The position numbers and the translations under genes are program-made. Source: Euglena gracilis (Eukaryota; Euglenida; Euglenophyceae; Euglenales). From it: a DNA stretch of 64,000 nucleotides. The stretch is from the NCBI GenBank assembly GCA_039621445.1, contig CP154956.1:17737562-17801561 (forward strand), in the 5' to 3' direction. The notes under the pieces are model-generated. The model saw nothing but the letters and a program-made list of their open reading frames with translations, did no database searches and had not been told where the DNA came from. Of this stretch, positions 44,801 to 53,152 are shown one piece after another (position 1 is the stretch's first letter; each line of letters opens with the position of its first letter).

Positions 44801-47800
44801 AATGCCCAAAATGGCCTTTTGCTGGTTTGCGGTGTCGGGCTCAAAATCGGTCACCCGGACTGTTCCACTCTTTAGGTAGGGGACCCCCCCCCCCAGCTAA
44901 AGAGTGGCGCGGTCCGGGTGGCCGATTTCCCCCCCGCCTGTCCATATATTGATTGAAGCCTGGCTCTGTGACCTCAGAGAGGGTCGCCACCTCACTCAGC
45001 CTGAGGTTGGTTTCCCCAGGCCACTCCCTGGCAGGGAAGCAGCGGCTTTCATATTCCGCCGGAAAGGCGGGCAGCGGGCAGGGAATTCCTTTTGCCGGAC
45101 CCCCCCCCCCCCACGCCTGGCGGAGGTCCAGCCAGCCAGCACCTTTTTTTCACCCCAGCCAGTAGCTCCCAGCTGGGCTGCGGACCCCTGAGGACCAGCA
45201 GGAAAAAAGGTTTCGCAACCCGAGGAAGCCGGGCTGACCAATTGTTTTTTTCGGTATAGAGGGCCAAAATTTTCAGAAAACCGGAGTCAAAAATGGTGGG
45301 AAATGGCCTTTTTGAGGGCCTCAAGAGGACAGGTACTTATTTTGAGGTGCCTTTTTTAAGAACAAATACTAATAATAAATGCAAATACTAATAATAACTT
45401 GCTTTCTGCATTGCAGTCCAGACAAAAATTACAGTGCACATAAATGATGGGGAGAATGACAGGAACAGAAGATGGGAATATTTCAATTTCATTTCAGTAG
45501 TTGATTATAAACATTTCAGGGAAAATGCAGGTAATTTTTCTGGCAGCTCAAAATTCTAAAGAAAAGAGACTGTCAGTGTGGTTTACAAAGTGCATACCAA
45601 AATTATCATAAACCATATTTCATGACCATGTGAAACCCCAACAAGAAAGCACTGGCACATACCCCCCCCAAATGCACTCCCCAAATATCTTGAAATTCTG
45701 CCCAAATACACATCCCCCTCTCCGGGGAAAACTTGAGCGGCGCCAGAAGGAAAAAAAAATCCCAACAATTTGATCATTTCCTGACAGTCTTAGGTCATTG
45801 TTTTCCAAAAAAAAAGATGTTCATCAGCTGGTGAAAAATGGTCTAAAAATGGTGAAATTTGGGCCAAATTGGGCAAAATTTTGTGCACAGTTTTGGTTAC
45901 GGGAGTTTGATTTCCCCTTCCAAATATACCCCCCTCGTTTTTAGTTTCACCCAAAATTTTTGGCTGAAACACTCCAACCTAGCTGGATTTTAGCTTTTTG
46001 CCTGTTTTTGGGTGCCAGCCAAAGGCAAACCACCCCGATTTTGCTGGCCTTTTTTTTGAAAAAGCCAGCAAAAAAGCGGCTTTTGCAGGTTGGACCCCCC
46101 CCTGGACCCCTCATGGCCTAAGCCACCTGTTTGTTCCAGCCAAGCTCCTTTTTTCCCGCCCACCGGCTGGGCCCCTCCGGAGTCTTTCTGAAATTCCCTG
46201 GCAGCGAGACACTCACACGGCAAACCGGAATCGAATTCGCCAAGCAGGGCATCCGGGCAAACGTTATTCAAGTGGGCTATGTGGGCCCCGCCCTCCCTTG
46301 CTGCGAAAGAGGGTTGGCAGGCCGAAGGACAGTGGTGGAGGAGGCCCCGGTCGAAGATGTCCTCAAGAGGACGGGTACTTATTTTGGGGTGCCTTTTTTG
46401 CATTTTTCTTTGACCTACACAGACGTCCAAAAAATCATCATTTTCTGGCAGCAAAGAACAAATATTTTTTCCCCTCTGGGCAAAGATTACAGCACACATA
46501 AATGATGGGGAGAATGACAGGAACAAAAGATGGGGATATTTCAATATTTATTTCAGAAACTGATTGTAAACATTTCAGGGAAAATGCAGGTAATTTTTTC
46601 TGACAGCTCAAAATTTTAAAGAAAAGGGAACTGTGAGTGTGGTTTACAAAGTGCATACCAAAATTATCATAAACCATATTTCATGACCATGTGAAACCCC
46701 AACAAGAAAGCACTGGCAAATAAGCCCCCAAATGTGACCCCCCCAAATATCTTGAAATTCTGCCCAAATATACATCCCCCTCTCCGGGGAAAACTTGAGT
46801 GGCGCCAGAAGGAAAAAAAATCCCAACAATTTGATCATTTCCTGACAGTCTTAGGCCATTATTTTCCAAAAAAAAGTCCATCAGCTGGTGAAAAATGGTC
46901 TACAAATGGCGAAATTTGGGCCAAATTGGGCAAATACATTTTTTTCCCTTCAAAATGATTAGTAATCCTCAACTTGACACCTCAATGCATACAGTGCCAA
47001 GTGACAACTCTTGGGGGCATTTTCCTGACGGTTTTCCCAAGCCACCCTCATTCAAGCAAACCACAAAATTGGATGGCGTTAATAGGAAATATTCTGCGAT
47101 CTGCATCCAGTTTGTGATGTTATTTGGTGATAGAGAGGGACATTACTCGGAAACGCACTTGGTGAGGGCGTCACAGCATGGCAGTGACAGTGGTGACAGC
47201 ATGGCAGCAGCAACAAGCCCTGCCCAAACTGCGGGACCCCTCCTTGGTAGCGGTCAGGTGAAGTAATCGATGGACTAGCTCATGGCTGTGCAACTCCTCC
47301 GGAAGGCCAAAATGCCCAAAAAATAGGGTTTTTCCTGTACTTTGTGCCAGACGGAAAAAACATGATTTGATTTGCCAAAAAAAATCACCAAAAAAGCTCA
47401 AAAGGGGGGGCATTGCTGCAAAAGGGTCATTTTTAATGTGTTCGTGTTGCGTCTCAGTAAGTGCGCAGTGGCTTAATACGCACACCCCTGACTTCTGAGA
47501 CTACATCTTTCAAAGGGCACACCCATGCACGGCACTGGCGCGGGCCACACCATTTGTCCAATTCTCCGCACCCCTCTGCAAGGCACGGCGGGCGGCCGAC
47601 TCTCCTCTTGTGACACGGGCCGCGCTGAATGCCGGCATCGATCCCGAGAAGCTGAGGGCCCAGCGTGACGCATATTGTCCCGGAGCCGGCAGTGCCCCCC
47701 CCCCCCCCCGCTTGGCTTGTTGCCCCCCCGGTAGCTGGGTAGTAGTAGGACGTCCCACACATCCCTGCCCATCCCCCATAAACAAGCTCCAGTTCTTGTC

Positions 47801-49301
47801 CAGCCACCCAAATGGTGATTGCACGGTAACGGGTTTTGGAGGTTCAAAAGTGCGGGCCAACAATGCCTCTAAAAATGGGTGGACCTGGTCAAATTATGGG
47901 TGAGAAAAAAGATGTTTTGAAGAGAAGAAAATCGATGTTTTGCAAAGTAAAAGTGATTTTTGAGGCATTTCAGTAGTTTCAATTTTTTGGTACGGAATCT
48001 TCGACCCAGTTCGACCCAGCTCCAGACGGGGGACCCCTATGGGGGAAAGACAGGGCAGAGCGGGAATCGGCCGAACAGCCAGGGTGGTGGGTGCACCCCC
48101 ACCACCGTGTTTCCAAAAGCACCATTTTTTGGACCCCCAAAATATTTCCTGGCGCATTTGGCACCGGGTGTATTTTGGACCCATTTTGGGACCCATATAG
48201 GAGGTCCCCCCCAAAACCCCCCAAACCCCCATTTTTTTCACACCTTCCAAATTTCAACATTTTCGCAAAGTTTTGATTTTGAGAAGTTTTTGAAAATCCA
48301 AAAAATGTCAGTAAAATTTGACTGTGCCAAAATTTGGTCCATTTTTTTCGACGTACATTTTCCCACCCCCTCTTAAAAACTACCCATTTTTAAACCTGAA
48401 AACTTTGAGATTTTTTTTTGCGAAAAAATGTGGTTTTCCATCAAAAAATCATGTATTTTGGGTTCATTTTTTAAAAAAATTTGCAAAAAATTTCCCCAGC
48501 CAAAATCCCCGTTCGCCCAAAATTGGTGAAAATGCTGGGGTGGTCGACCCAATCTCCCACCTCCTGGGTGGGGAGGGGGTCGACCCCCCCCCCTGGCCTT
48601 CCCATTCTACCCTGGGGAAAGAGGGGGGTCAGCCAGCCCTTTATCCAAGCAGCTCAAAATTTTCCATCCTCTGCCCTCTGGGGTTCATCAAGCGACGACC
48701 CGGAAGGACAACACACTCACACTGTTTGTTGGAGTACCTACCCCCCCCCCCCCCCGGGAAACTGTCATGCCCGAGAACCTGTCAGGGTCCCACCCGGGAA
48801 ACTGTCAGGGTCCCTGGTACCGGCCAACCTGTCAGTATAGGAAGTTGTCAGGGTCCCCGGTGCCGGCCAACCTGTCAGGGTCATTTTTCATTGACTTTCC
48901 CTTGAAATGCCCGGGAAACTGTCAGGGTCCCGCCCGGGAAACTGTCAGGGTCCCCGGTACCGGCCAACCTGTCAGGTGACAGTTTCCCGGGGGGGGGGGT
49001 AGGTATTCGATGAGGGTGAGCAATACCGCAATGGGAATGGGAAGGCTGGGCGGGCGAACCAATGAAACTGGTCCCCTGTCCCCTTGCCGCAGGCTCCAGC
49101 GGCTGCCCCTCTGGGAAGCAGGGGGAACCTATGGACGTGGCCAACGCAGTGGTTTTCTTGGCAAGTGATGAGGCGAAGTATATCAATGGCTCCACGCAGG
49201 GTGGGGGCCGAGAACGCCCCCATCTCCCATCTGAGTGCATGTGTGCATGTGTGCATACGTGCGCGCGTGTGCGTTGTGCGTTGTGTGTGTGTGTGTGTGT
49301 G

Positions 49302-49334
<33 letters not shown>

Positions 49335-51757
49335 GTGTGTGTTGTGTGCGTGCGCATATGTGTGCGGGTGCACATATATTCCCTCCACAAAAATGAATAT
49401 TTCCGAAATGAAGTGTTTTTTCTGCGGAAATTCAACAGCAGTTCACTCCTCCAGAAAATGCTTTTCGTTTTGTTGTTTGGTCGCTTTGGGTCTGTCTCCT
49501 TGGTGCCTCAACGGAGGTCTGTCTGTGGTGCAAGCACAGGAAAGAACTCAAAGAATGTGTGGAAACACAGGGGGAAATCTGCCTCAAGTCAATCAAGACC
49601 TGGCGCTTCCAAAGGTAAACAAGGTTCACCCCGAAAAAAAATGTGTAGTGAAGCCTTTGAACGTCTCAGACTTTGAGCTTTCCAAAGTCTCAGATGTTCA
49701 AAGATTTCACCACCCCTTTTATTCCGGGGTGTTTCTGAACATCACATTTCCCTTTCACCAGTCCACTGGTGCACTGGGACCTGGGAGGCACAGGCTGGCA
49801 TTCTTTCCTTTGTTTGACCCTGCAACAGTTTGACAGTCTTATGGATTGTAACGTCATGAGCCTGTGATGACGGATAGCAGACGCCTATGTGCACAGGAAA
49901 AGGAAAAACAAAAGTGAACTTTTGCCAAATGCGCGTGATGTTCCATCAGCAAAGAGGGTTTTTAGCACAAAGCTGTTGAAAAAAGAAGTGATGGTTATTC
50001 GATTTTTGTTTACTGGCATTCCTATTGATGAGTTAGTTACCTTATGACTAATGAAAAACACACTGAGGTGGATTTTTTTTTTTTAGAAATGTGGTTTTAT
50101 TAAAGGCTTTTTTTAAGATAATCATTTACGTTTTTTTCAGGTTTAAGTTTTTTTTAAGATTCCCCCCTTTTGGAAAATTATTTCATTGGATTTTTTTCGA
50201 TTTTCCAGATTTTTTTTTCGAAGTTCATGTGGTTTATGTGGGTTATGTGGTTCATTGTGCTTGTACTTTTTTTGAGTTACCACCCCCCCCCCCCCCAAGC
50301 CCAATGAACACCCTTGCCCAATGAACAGGGGGTGTTCGGACCGTCTAGATTGTCACCATATACTTTTTTTGTGTCGCCAAGGAAATATTCCTTTGTTGCT
50401 GTTGTGAGGATGCCAGTGATTCTGATTCAGGTCACGATGCGGATTCCAGTCAGGCTTCCGGATTTGTGGGGTGTCGACCCCCCCCCCCCGCATGGCGGGT
50501 GGGGGTCGACCCCCCCCCACCACCTCTTCCCGTATTTCCGCCATTTTTTTGGACCTGAAAATAAATTTCTGGCGCCTTCCGCGCCGGGTGTTTTTTTTGA
50601 CCCATTTTGGGACCCATATAGGGGGTCCCTCCAAAAACCACCCAAACCCCCATTTTTTCACACCTTCCAAATATTCAATGTTTTCTCAAAATTTTGATTT
50701 TGAGAGTTTTTTGAAGCAAAACATGCCATTGAAAATCCAAAAAAATTCAAAGAGAAAAAAATGTCAGTAAAATTTGATTCTGCCAAAGAAAAAAAAATTT
50801 TTTCTGGCCAACATCCCCGTTTTCCCGAAATCGGTGAAAATGCTGTGGTGGGGGGGTCGACCCCCCCCACCTCCCAGGTGGTGGCCTGGGGGGGGTCGAC
50901 CCCCCCAGGCCTTCCCGTTCTGCCCTGGCGTGCACTTTATGCACGTTTCAAGGCAGCACTGAGAAGGTGACAGAATTAGTGAACACCCATGTCCAATGAA
51001 CGCCCCCCGTTCGGACCGTCTAGGTTGTCACCTTAGTGTTCATTGGGCTTGGGGGGGGGGAGGTACAAGTGCAAATGACTGTAAACACAGTTCACATGAG
51101 ATTGTTTTTCATAATGGAAATTCCTCCTGCAGAGGTAGAAATTTTTATTAGGTAGAAATAGAGAGAAACAGAGGTAGAAATTTTTAGATTCTTTTCCAGC
51201 AGAATTGTACCCTGTCCGGCTTGGAAAAAATATCGGTGTCTCATGTTCTGTGACAGCACTTGTTTCTACACGTGTCTGTGTTTTACGACGTTGGCGTCAT
51301 TATGCATATGCGGGTGTGTGAAAATGGATTTGGGGATTGCAGCAACATCAAGATTTTTGTGCCCAAAGTTTGGCATTGCAGGACGCATCTACAAGGAGCT
51401 TGGGGCAGATGGGAGATGCACTTTTTGTCACATTGCTACCACTTGCTACCTGGTCGCAGCACCCGGCTTCTTTTTCCACCCAATAACACCACGAAGATGG
51501 TGCCAATGCCGTCGGAACCCCGTGTCAAACTTAGTGCCAGCTGGCTGCGGGGATGTATGGTCCGGGGTTGATTCCCCGCGGGCTTGACCGGCGAGGCGCT
51601 GCTTGCAACAGAGAGCGGTTGCTCTTTTCCTCCCACCACCCCGTGCGACGCTCCCCCGGCCCTCTTGGCCGCCCGGCTCGCCCCCCCCCCCCCGGCCCAC
51701 CCTGGCCCCGAGGTGGTGGTGGACGGCGGCACCAGCGCCTGCACCTCCGGCAACTGA
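39275..51757 (+). CDS. Short-chain dehydrogenase/reductase gene, copy B (10 exons)
   Basis: Tandem paralogue of the gene at 14824-27400, same strand, about 12 kb downstream of its end. Exons: 39275-39367, 40631-40737, 41228-41363, 42289-42438, 43619-43633, 45031-45076, 46207-46283, 47598-47681, 49110-49195, 51709-51757; 843 nt in frame to TGA. Same motifs: VCGAGN..GWGIG, NAGIF, FVSTIAT, SYSAGK, FLASDEAKYING, VDGG. The frame stays open upstream of 39275 to about 39,230 (DAWRRAQQEAALPQ), so the exon may start earlier. Intron positions shared with copy A: after GWGIG, after YNGA, after AALG, near DAYC and before EVVVDGG. Three introns are private to copy B, and its third junction is displaced from that of copy A. 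Confidence 0.87.
39368..40630. other. SDR-B intron 1, nonconventional CAG..CTG
   Basis: Starts CCCAGGGGCGGGGG and ends CCCCCGACCCCTGCCCCCA: CAGGGGCGGGGG pairs with CCCCCGACCCCTG over 12 bp with one bulge. Contains a family C fragment near 39,440-39,600. Confidence 0.85.
40631..40737 (+). CDS. SDR copy B exon 2
   Basis: Encodes TTTAVAMARQGARVVCVSRT then YEKLEGLQRVIEAEGG. Frame continues into intron for two codons. Confidence 0.9.
40738..41227. other. SDR-B intron 2 (490 bp), TSD GGAGTG
   Basis: GGAGTG at 40,736-40,741 is repeated at 41,228-41,233. Contains a GT microsatellite (40,781-40,850) and a family T-like remnant (41,048-41,110). Lies about 8 codons downstream of the corresponding copy A intron. 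Confidence 0.7.
41228..41363 (+). CDS. SDR copy B exon 3 (NAG motif)
   Basis: Encodes GECLLVQGDMTKPDDVQRLV then METIERFGRVDTVVNAGIF and CSKYNGA. Close to copy A exon 4 at both nucleotide and protein level. Confidence 0.9.
41364..42288. other. SDR-B intron 3, TSD GGGGCC
   Basis: GGGGCC at 41,358-41,363 and 42,283-42,288; TGGGCGGCCCC at the start can pair with GGCGGGGCC at the end. It contains family C element C2 (41,956-42,203) and imperfect AATCA repeats (41,478-41,510). Confidence 0.75.
41956..42203. mobile_element. Family C element C2
   Basis: CAGGGCTGTACGGGAATCC on the left and CTTCCCGTGCAGCCCTG on the right. Core GGGGGCGCCGATATTTCGGTC and GTCGCCGAAGG shared with C1 and C3. Confidence 0.7.
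42289..42438 (+). CDS. SDR copy B exon 4 (catalytic Ser)
   Basis: Encodes QRAMRKLDLQKWMQSIDLNL, then HAQFLLLHHFVPHMVEQRSG and NFIFVSTIAT. One exon here, three in copy A. Confidence 0.9.
42439..43618. other. SDR-B intron 4, private to copy B
   Basis: Starts GCCGGGCCCACC and ends GGCGGCCCGACTGGG; GCCGGGCC pairs with GGCCCGAC. Splits the codons for AT and KAAL that are contiguous in copy A. Interior is unique AT-richer sequence with no element recognised. Confidence 0.75.
43619..43633 (+). CDS. SDR copy B micro-exon 5 (15 nt, KAALG)
   Basis: AAG GCA GCG CTG GGG restores ATKAALG exactly as in copy A. It would be invisible without the paralogue. In-frame totals (501 nt) match copy A. Confidence 0.75.
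43893..44489. mobile_element. Family H element H2
   Basis: Left CAGGCTTCTGCCTGAGG with GTTTGCAGTACC; right GGGCCCTTCAGCAAAAGCCTG in part (CTTCAGCAAAAGCCTG). The interior shares GCAGCTAGTCCAAATTTGGC and the CACCTCGTCGGAAGTGCCGG core with H1. Confidence 0.6.
44572..44962. mobile_element. Family G element G2
   Basis: Left CAGGGTTCGATATAAGGAGG, right TGTCCATATATTGATTGAAG then CCTG. Interior with GGACCGGAGGGGGGTCTGGAC and TTTGCC..GCATTTTTTTGAC, shared with G1. Confidence 0.55.
45031..45076 (+). CDS. SDR copy B exon 6 (YSAGK)
   Basis: Encodes AGKQRLSYSAGKAGS with the catalytic Tyr and Lys. The left border could shift by a codon or two; 45031 keeps frame with KAALG. Confidence 0.85.
45077..46206. 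other. SDR-B intron 6, private, 7-bp TSD
   Basis: GGCAGCG at 45,070-45,076 and again at 46,200-46,206. The intron starts GGCAGGGAATTCC and its right end reads GAAATTCCCTG, so CAGGGAATT pairs with AATTCCCTG. Copy A is uninterrupted here. It contains a family A fragment (45,110-45,180) and direct-repeat unit 1 (45,329-45,885). Confidence 0.85.
45329..45885. repeat. Direct repeat unit 1 (about 560 bp)
   Basis: Begins CTCAAGAGGAC, GGTACTTATTTTG; shares with unit 2 (46,358-46,930) long stretches such as CATAAACCATATTTCATGAC and CCCTCTCCGGGGAAAACTTG. Roughly 90 percent alike by eye. Confidence 0.8.
46207..46283 (+). CDS. SDR copy B exon 7
   Basis: Encodes ETLTRQTGIEFAKQGIRANV then IQVGYV. Lies between the two members of the 560-bp direct repeat. 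Confidence 0.9.
46284..47597. other. SDR-B intron 7, private, strongest terminal pairing
   Basis: Starts GGCCCCGCCCTCCCTTGC and ends GCAAGGCACGGCGGGCGGCC, pairing across nearly 20 nt. Removal joins YV to DSPLVTR exactly as in copy A. Contains direct-repeat unit 2. Confidence 0.9.
46358..46930. repeat. Direct repeat unit 2 (about 560 bp)
   Basis: Second member of the pair described at 45,329-45,885, 1,029 bp downstream. The left 20 bases sit in a frame continuous with the exon (EDVLKRTG), but no homologous protein supports coding. Confidence 0.8.
47598..47681 (+). CDS. SDR copy B exon 8
   Basis: Encodes DSPLVTRAALNAGIDPEKLR then AQRDAYCP. Confidence 0.9.
48051..48614. mobile_element. Family F element F2 with exact 8-bp TSD
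   Basis: Left CAGGGCAGAGCGGGAATCGG, right CCTTCCCATTCTACCCTG. GGGAAAGA occurs exactly at 48,043-48,050 and 48,615-48,622. The interior has GGGACCCATATAGG and CACACCTTCCAAATTTCAAC shared with F1 and F3. Confidence 0.85.
48732..49008. repeat. Family T element T1
   Basis: Perfect outer symmetry: TACCTAC, C-run, GGGAAACTGTCA on the left; TGACAGTTTCCC, G-run, GTAGGTA on the right. Five CTGTCAGGGTC-type internal repeats and GGTACCGGCCAACC. Confidence 0.75.
49110..49195 (+). CDS. SDR copy B exon 9
   Basis: Encodes SGKQGEPMDVANAVVFLASD then EAKYINGST. Confidence 0.9.
49196..51708. other. SDR-B intron 9, CAG..CTG, 2.5 kb
   Basis: GCAGGGTGGGGGCCG at the start and CGGCCCACCCTG near the end are complementary with CAG/CTG borders. 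Contains a GT microsatellite (49,275-49,340), a CCCAATGAAC composite element (50,280-51,065) and otherwise unique sequence. Position shared with copy A intron 10 (863 bp), but no obvious sequence similarity. Confidence 0.85.
50280..51065. repeat. CCCAATGAAC composite element enclosing a family F remnant
   Basis: Left TTACC, C-run, AAGCCCAATGAACACC; right GTGTTCATTGGGCTTGG, G-run, AGGTAC. Between them lies a family F right half ending TTCCCGTTCTGCCCTGG at about 50,928. Confidence 0.6.
51709..51757 (+). CDS. SDR copy B terminal exon
   Basis: Encodes EVVVDGGTSACTSGN, TGA at 51755-51757. Confidence 0.9.
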
Positions 51758-53152
51758 GCAGCCGACTGGCCCACGTGGTGCCCGTCGTGCGGTGGTGGGC
51801 GGTGGCAGCGGACGGTGGAGACCCTTTCGCCCATGGCGGCGCCTCGCAGCAAAAGAGCCCGGCGGACGGGTCGGGAGGCAGACCCCGACTTGTCTAAGCC
51901 CGTTCTTCCCCAACTTTTCCAAGGTCATCTTCTTACAGGCTTCCATTGGGATGCAGTCAGGTTTCAGAAGTCTCTGAAACTTCGCAATTTTCAAGAAATT
52001 CCTTTCAAAACCTGGCATGAAATAACCCTCTCCTGCGCGAATCGCCGGATTTTTCTTGCAGTCAATTTTTCACCCTTATCTAAGCCCCCCCCCCCCCCGT
52101 TCTCCCCCCCATTCTTACCCATCTTTTCCGGCTCTGAGATCTCAAAGGACAGGGTTCTATTTTCTACCCTTAAAGACCGACCCTAAGAACCGCCCTTGGG
52201 CTCGAAGGCCGGCCAACAGCTGGTGCAGCCGTGATCGAATATTGAAAAGTGGGAAAGCACATTTTTTTGATGTTTTGGGTGGATGGACGATGGTCCACGC
52301 ATGCCAGAAATCATTTGTTTCTCCAAAGTCGACCCGTTTTTTTTTTTGCCAAAAATATGCCCCCTTTTGGATCATTTTTCTTGTGGACTTTTCATTGAAT
52401 GCGCTGGATGGTTTATTGCCCCACGAATGCTGTTTTGCACCTTTCATCTTTCATTGTTTGTTTCCCCTCCCCGGGCATTCCAACTGCCCCCCCCCCCTCT
52501 CCTGTCTCCTGGGAAATGCATTCCAGGCCAGGCTTTTTTGTTGGTGGTGAGATGCCCAGGCTGTGATTGGGTCAGGCACATCAAACTTCGATCTGGCACA
52601 TGGCCTTCTCAACCCTATCCATTTGGTGATTGGCAGGCCCCGACGCTAAACTTACAAAGCAAAAGTTTAAGGAACATTCAAGTCTGCTTTAATGAACAGA
52701 ACCACTCTAAGAACTACTCTAGTCCAAACCGCTGTGGTTCTTTGTCCAGAGTTTCACTCACACAATCTGAATAGCCGGAATGAACCTGACAGTCTCTTTT
52801 GGGCTTCCTTAGATCTTCTCTAAATTCCAGGGGGGATGTGAAAGATGTTTTCCCTATTATTCGATCTTGTGAGTTTTTTGTGTGAATTGTGTGAATTTTG
52901 TGTTCTTTGTGGGTGAATTTTCGAGTTGCTGTGAAAGTGATTTTAATGGAGAAAGTTCTCCTCTGGACAAATGCTTTACCCTGTGAACAATTTTTTTTGT
53001 CATTTTTTGGAAGAAAAAAATGCATATTCTTAGAATCCTTATGGTCCCTTGGATTCCTTTTGTTCTTGATTGTTTTGTTGCACACCACCCAAAATGCGTA
53101 AGTTGAACTTGCACTAATCGTGATTCTATTTTGTTTCCCCCCTTTTTTTGCG
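51758..53152. other. Mostly unique sequence after SDR copy B
   Basis: Few C/G runs compared with the rest of the window; no exon with paired splice signals could be supported. Confidence 0.3.

Larger units (their letters stand above)
43634..45030. other. SDR-B intron 5, nonconventional
   Basis: CCAGGCAGTGGC near the start pairs with GGCCACTCCCTGG at the end. Position equivalent to copy A intron 7. Holds elements H2 (43,893-44,489) and G2 (44,572-44,962), with a GTTGACAC-family fragment inside H2 (44,283-44,440). Confidence 0.8.
47682..49109. other. SDR-B intron 8, nonconventional
   Basis: GGAGCCGGC at the start pairs with GCAGGCTCC near the end. Nearly the same codon as copy A intron 9. Contains F2 (48,051-48,614) and T1 (48,732-49,008). 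Confidence 0.75.

Noticed and set aside
45329-46930. Long terminal repeats of an LTR retrotransposon
   Set aside because: The two direct repeats flank only an intron remainder and an SDR exon; no primer-binding site, polypurine tract or pol sequence.
48732-49008. CRISPR-like array (CTGTCAGGGTC repeats)
   Set aside because: Repeats are about 11 bp with short irregular spacing inside a terminal inverted-repeat element in eukaryotic DNA.
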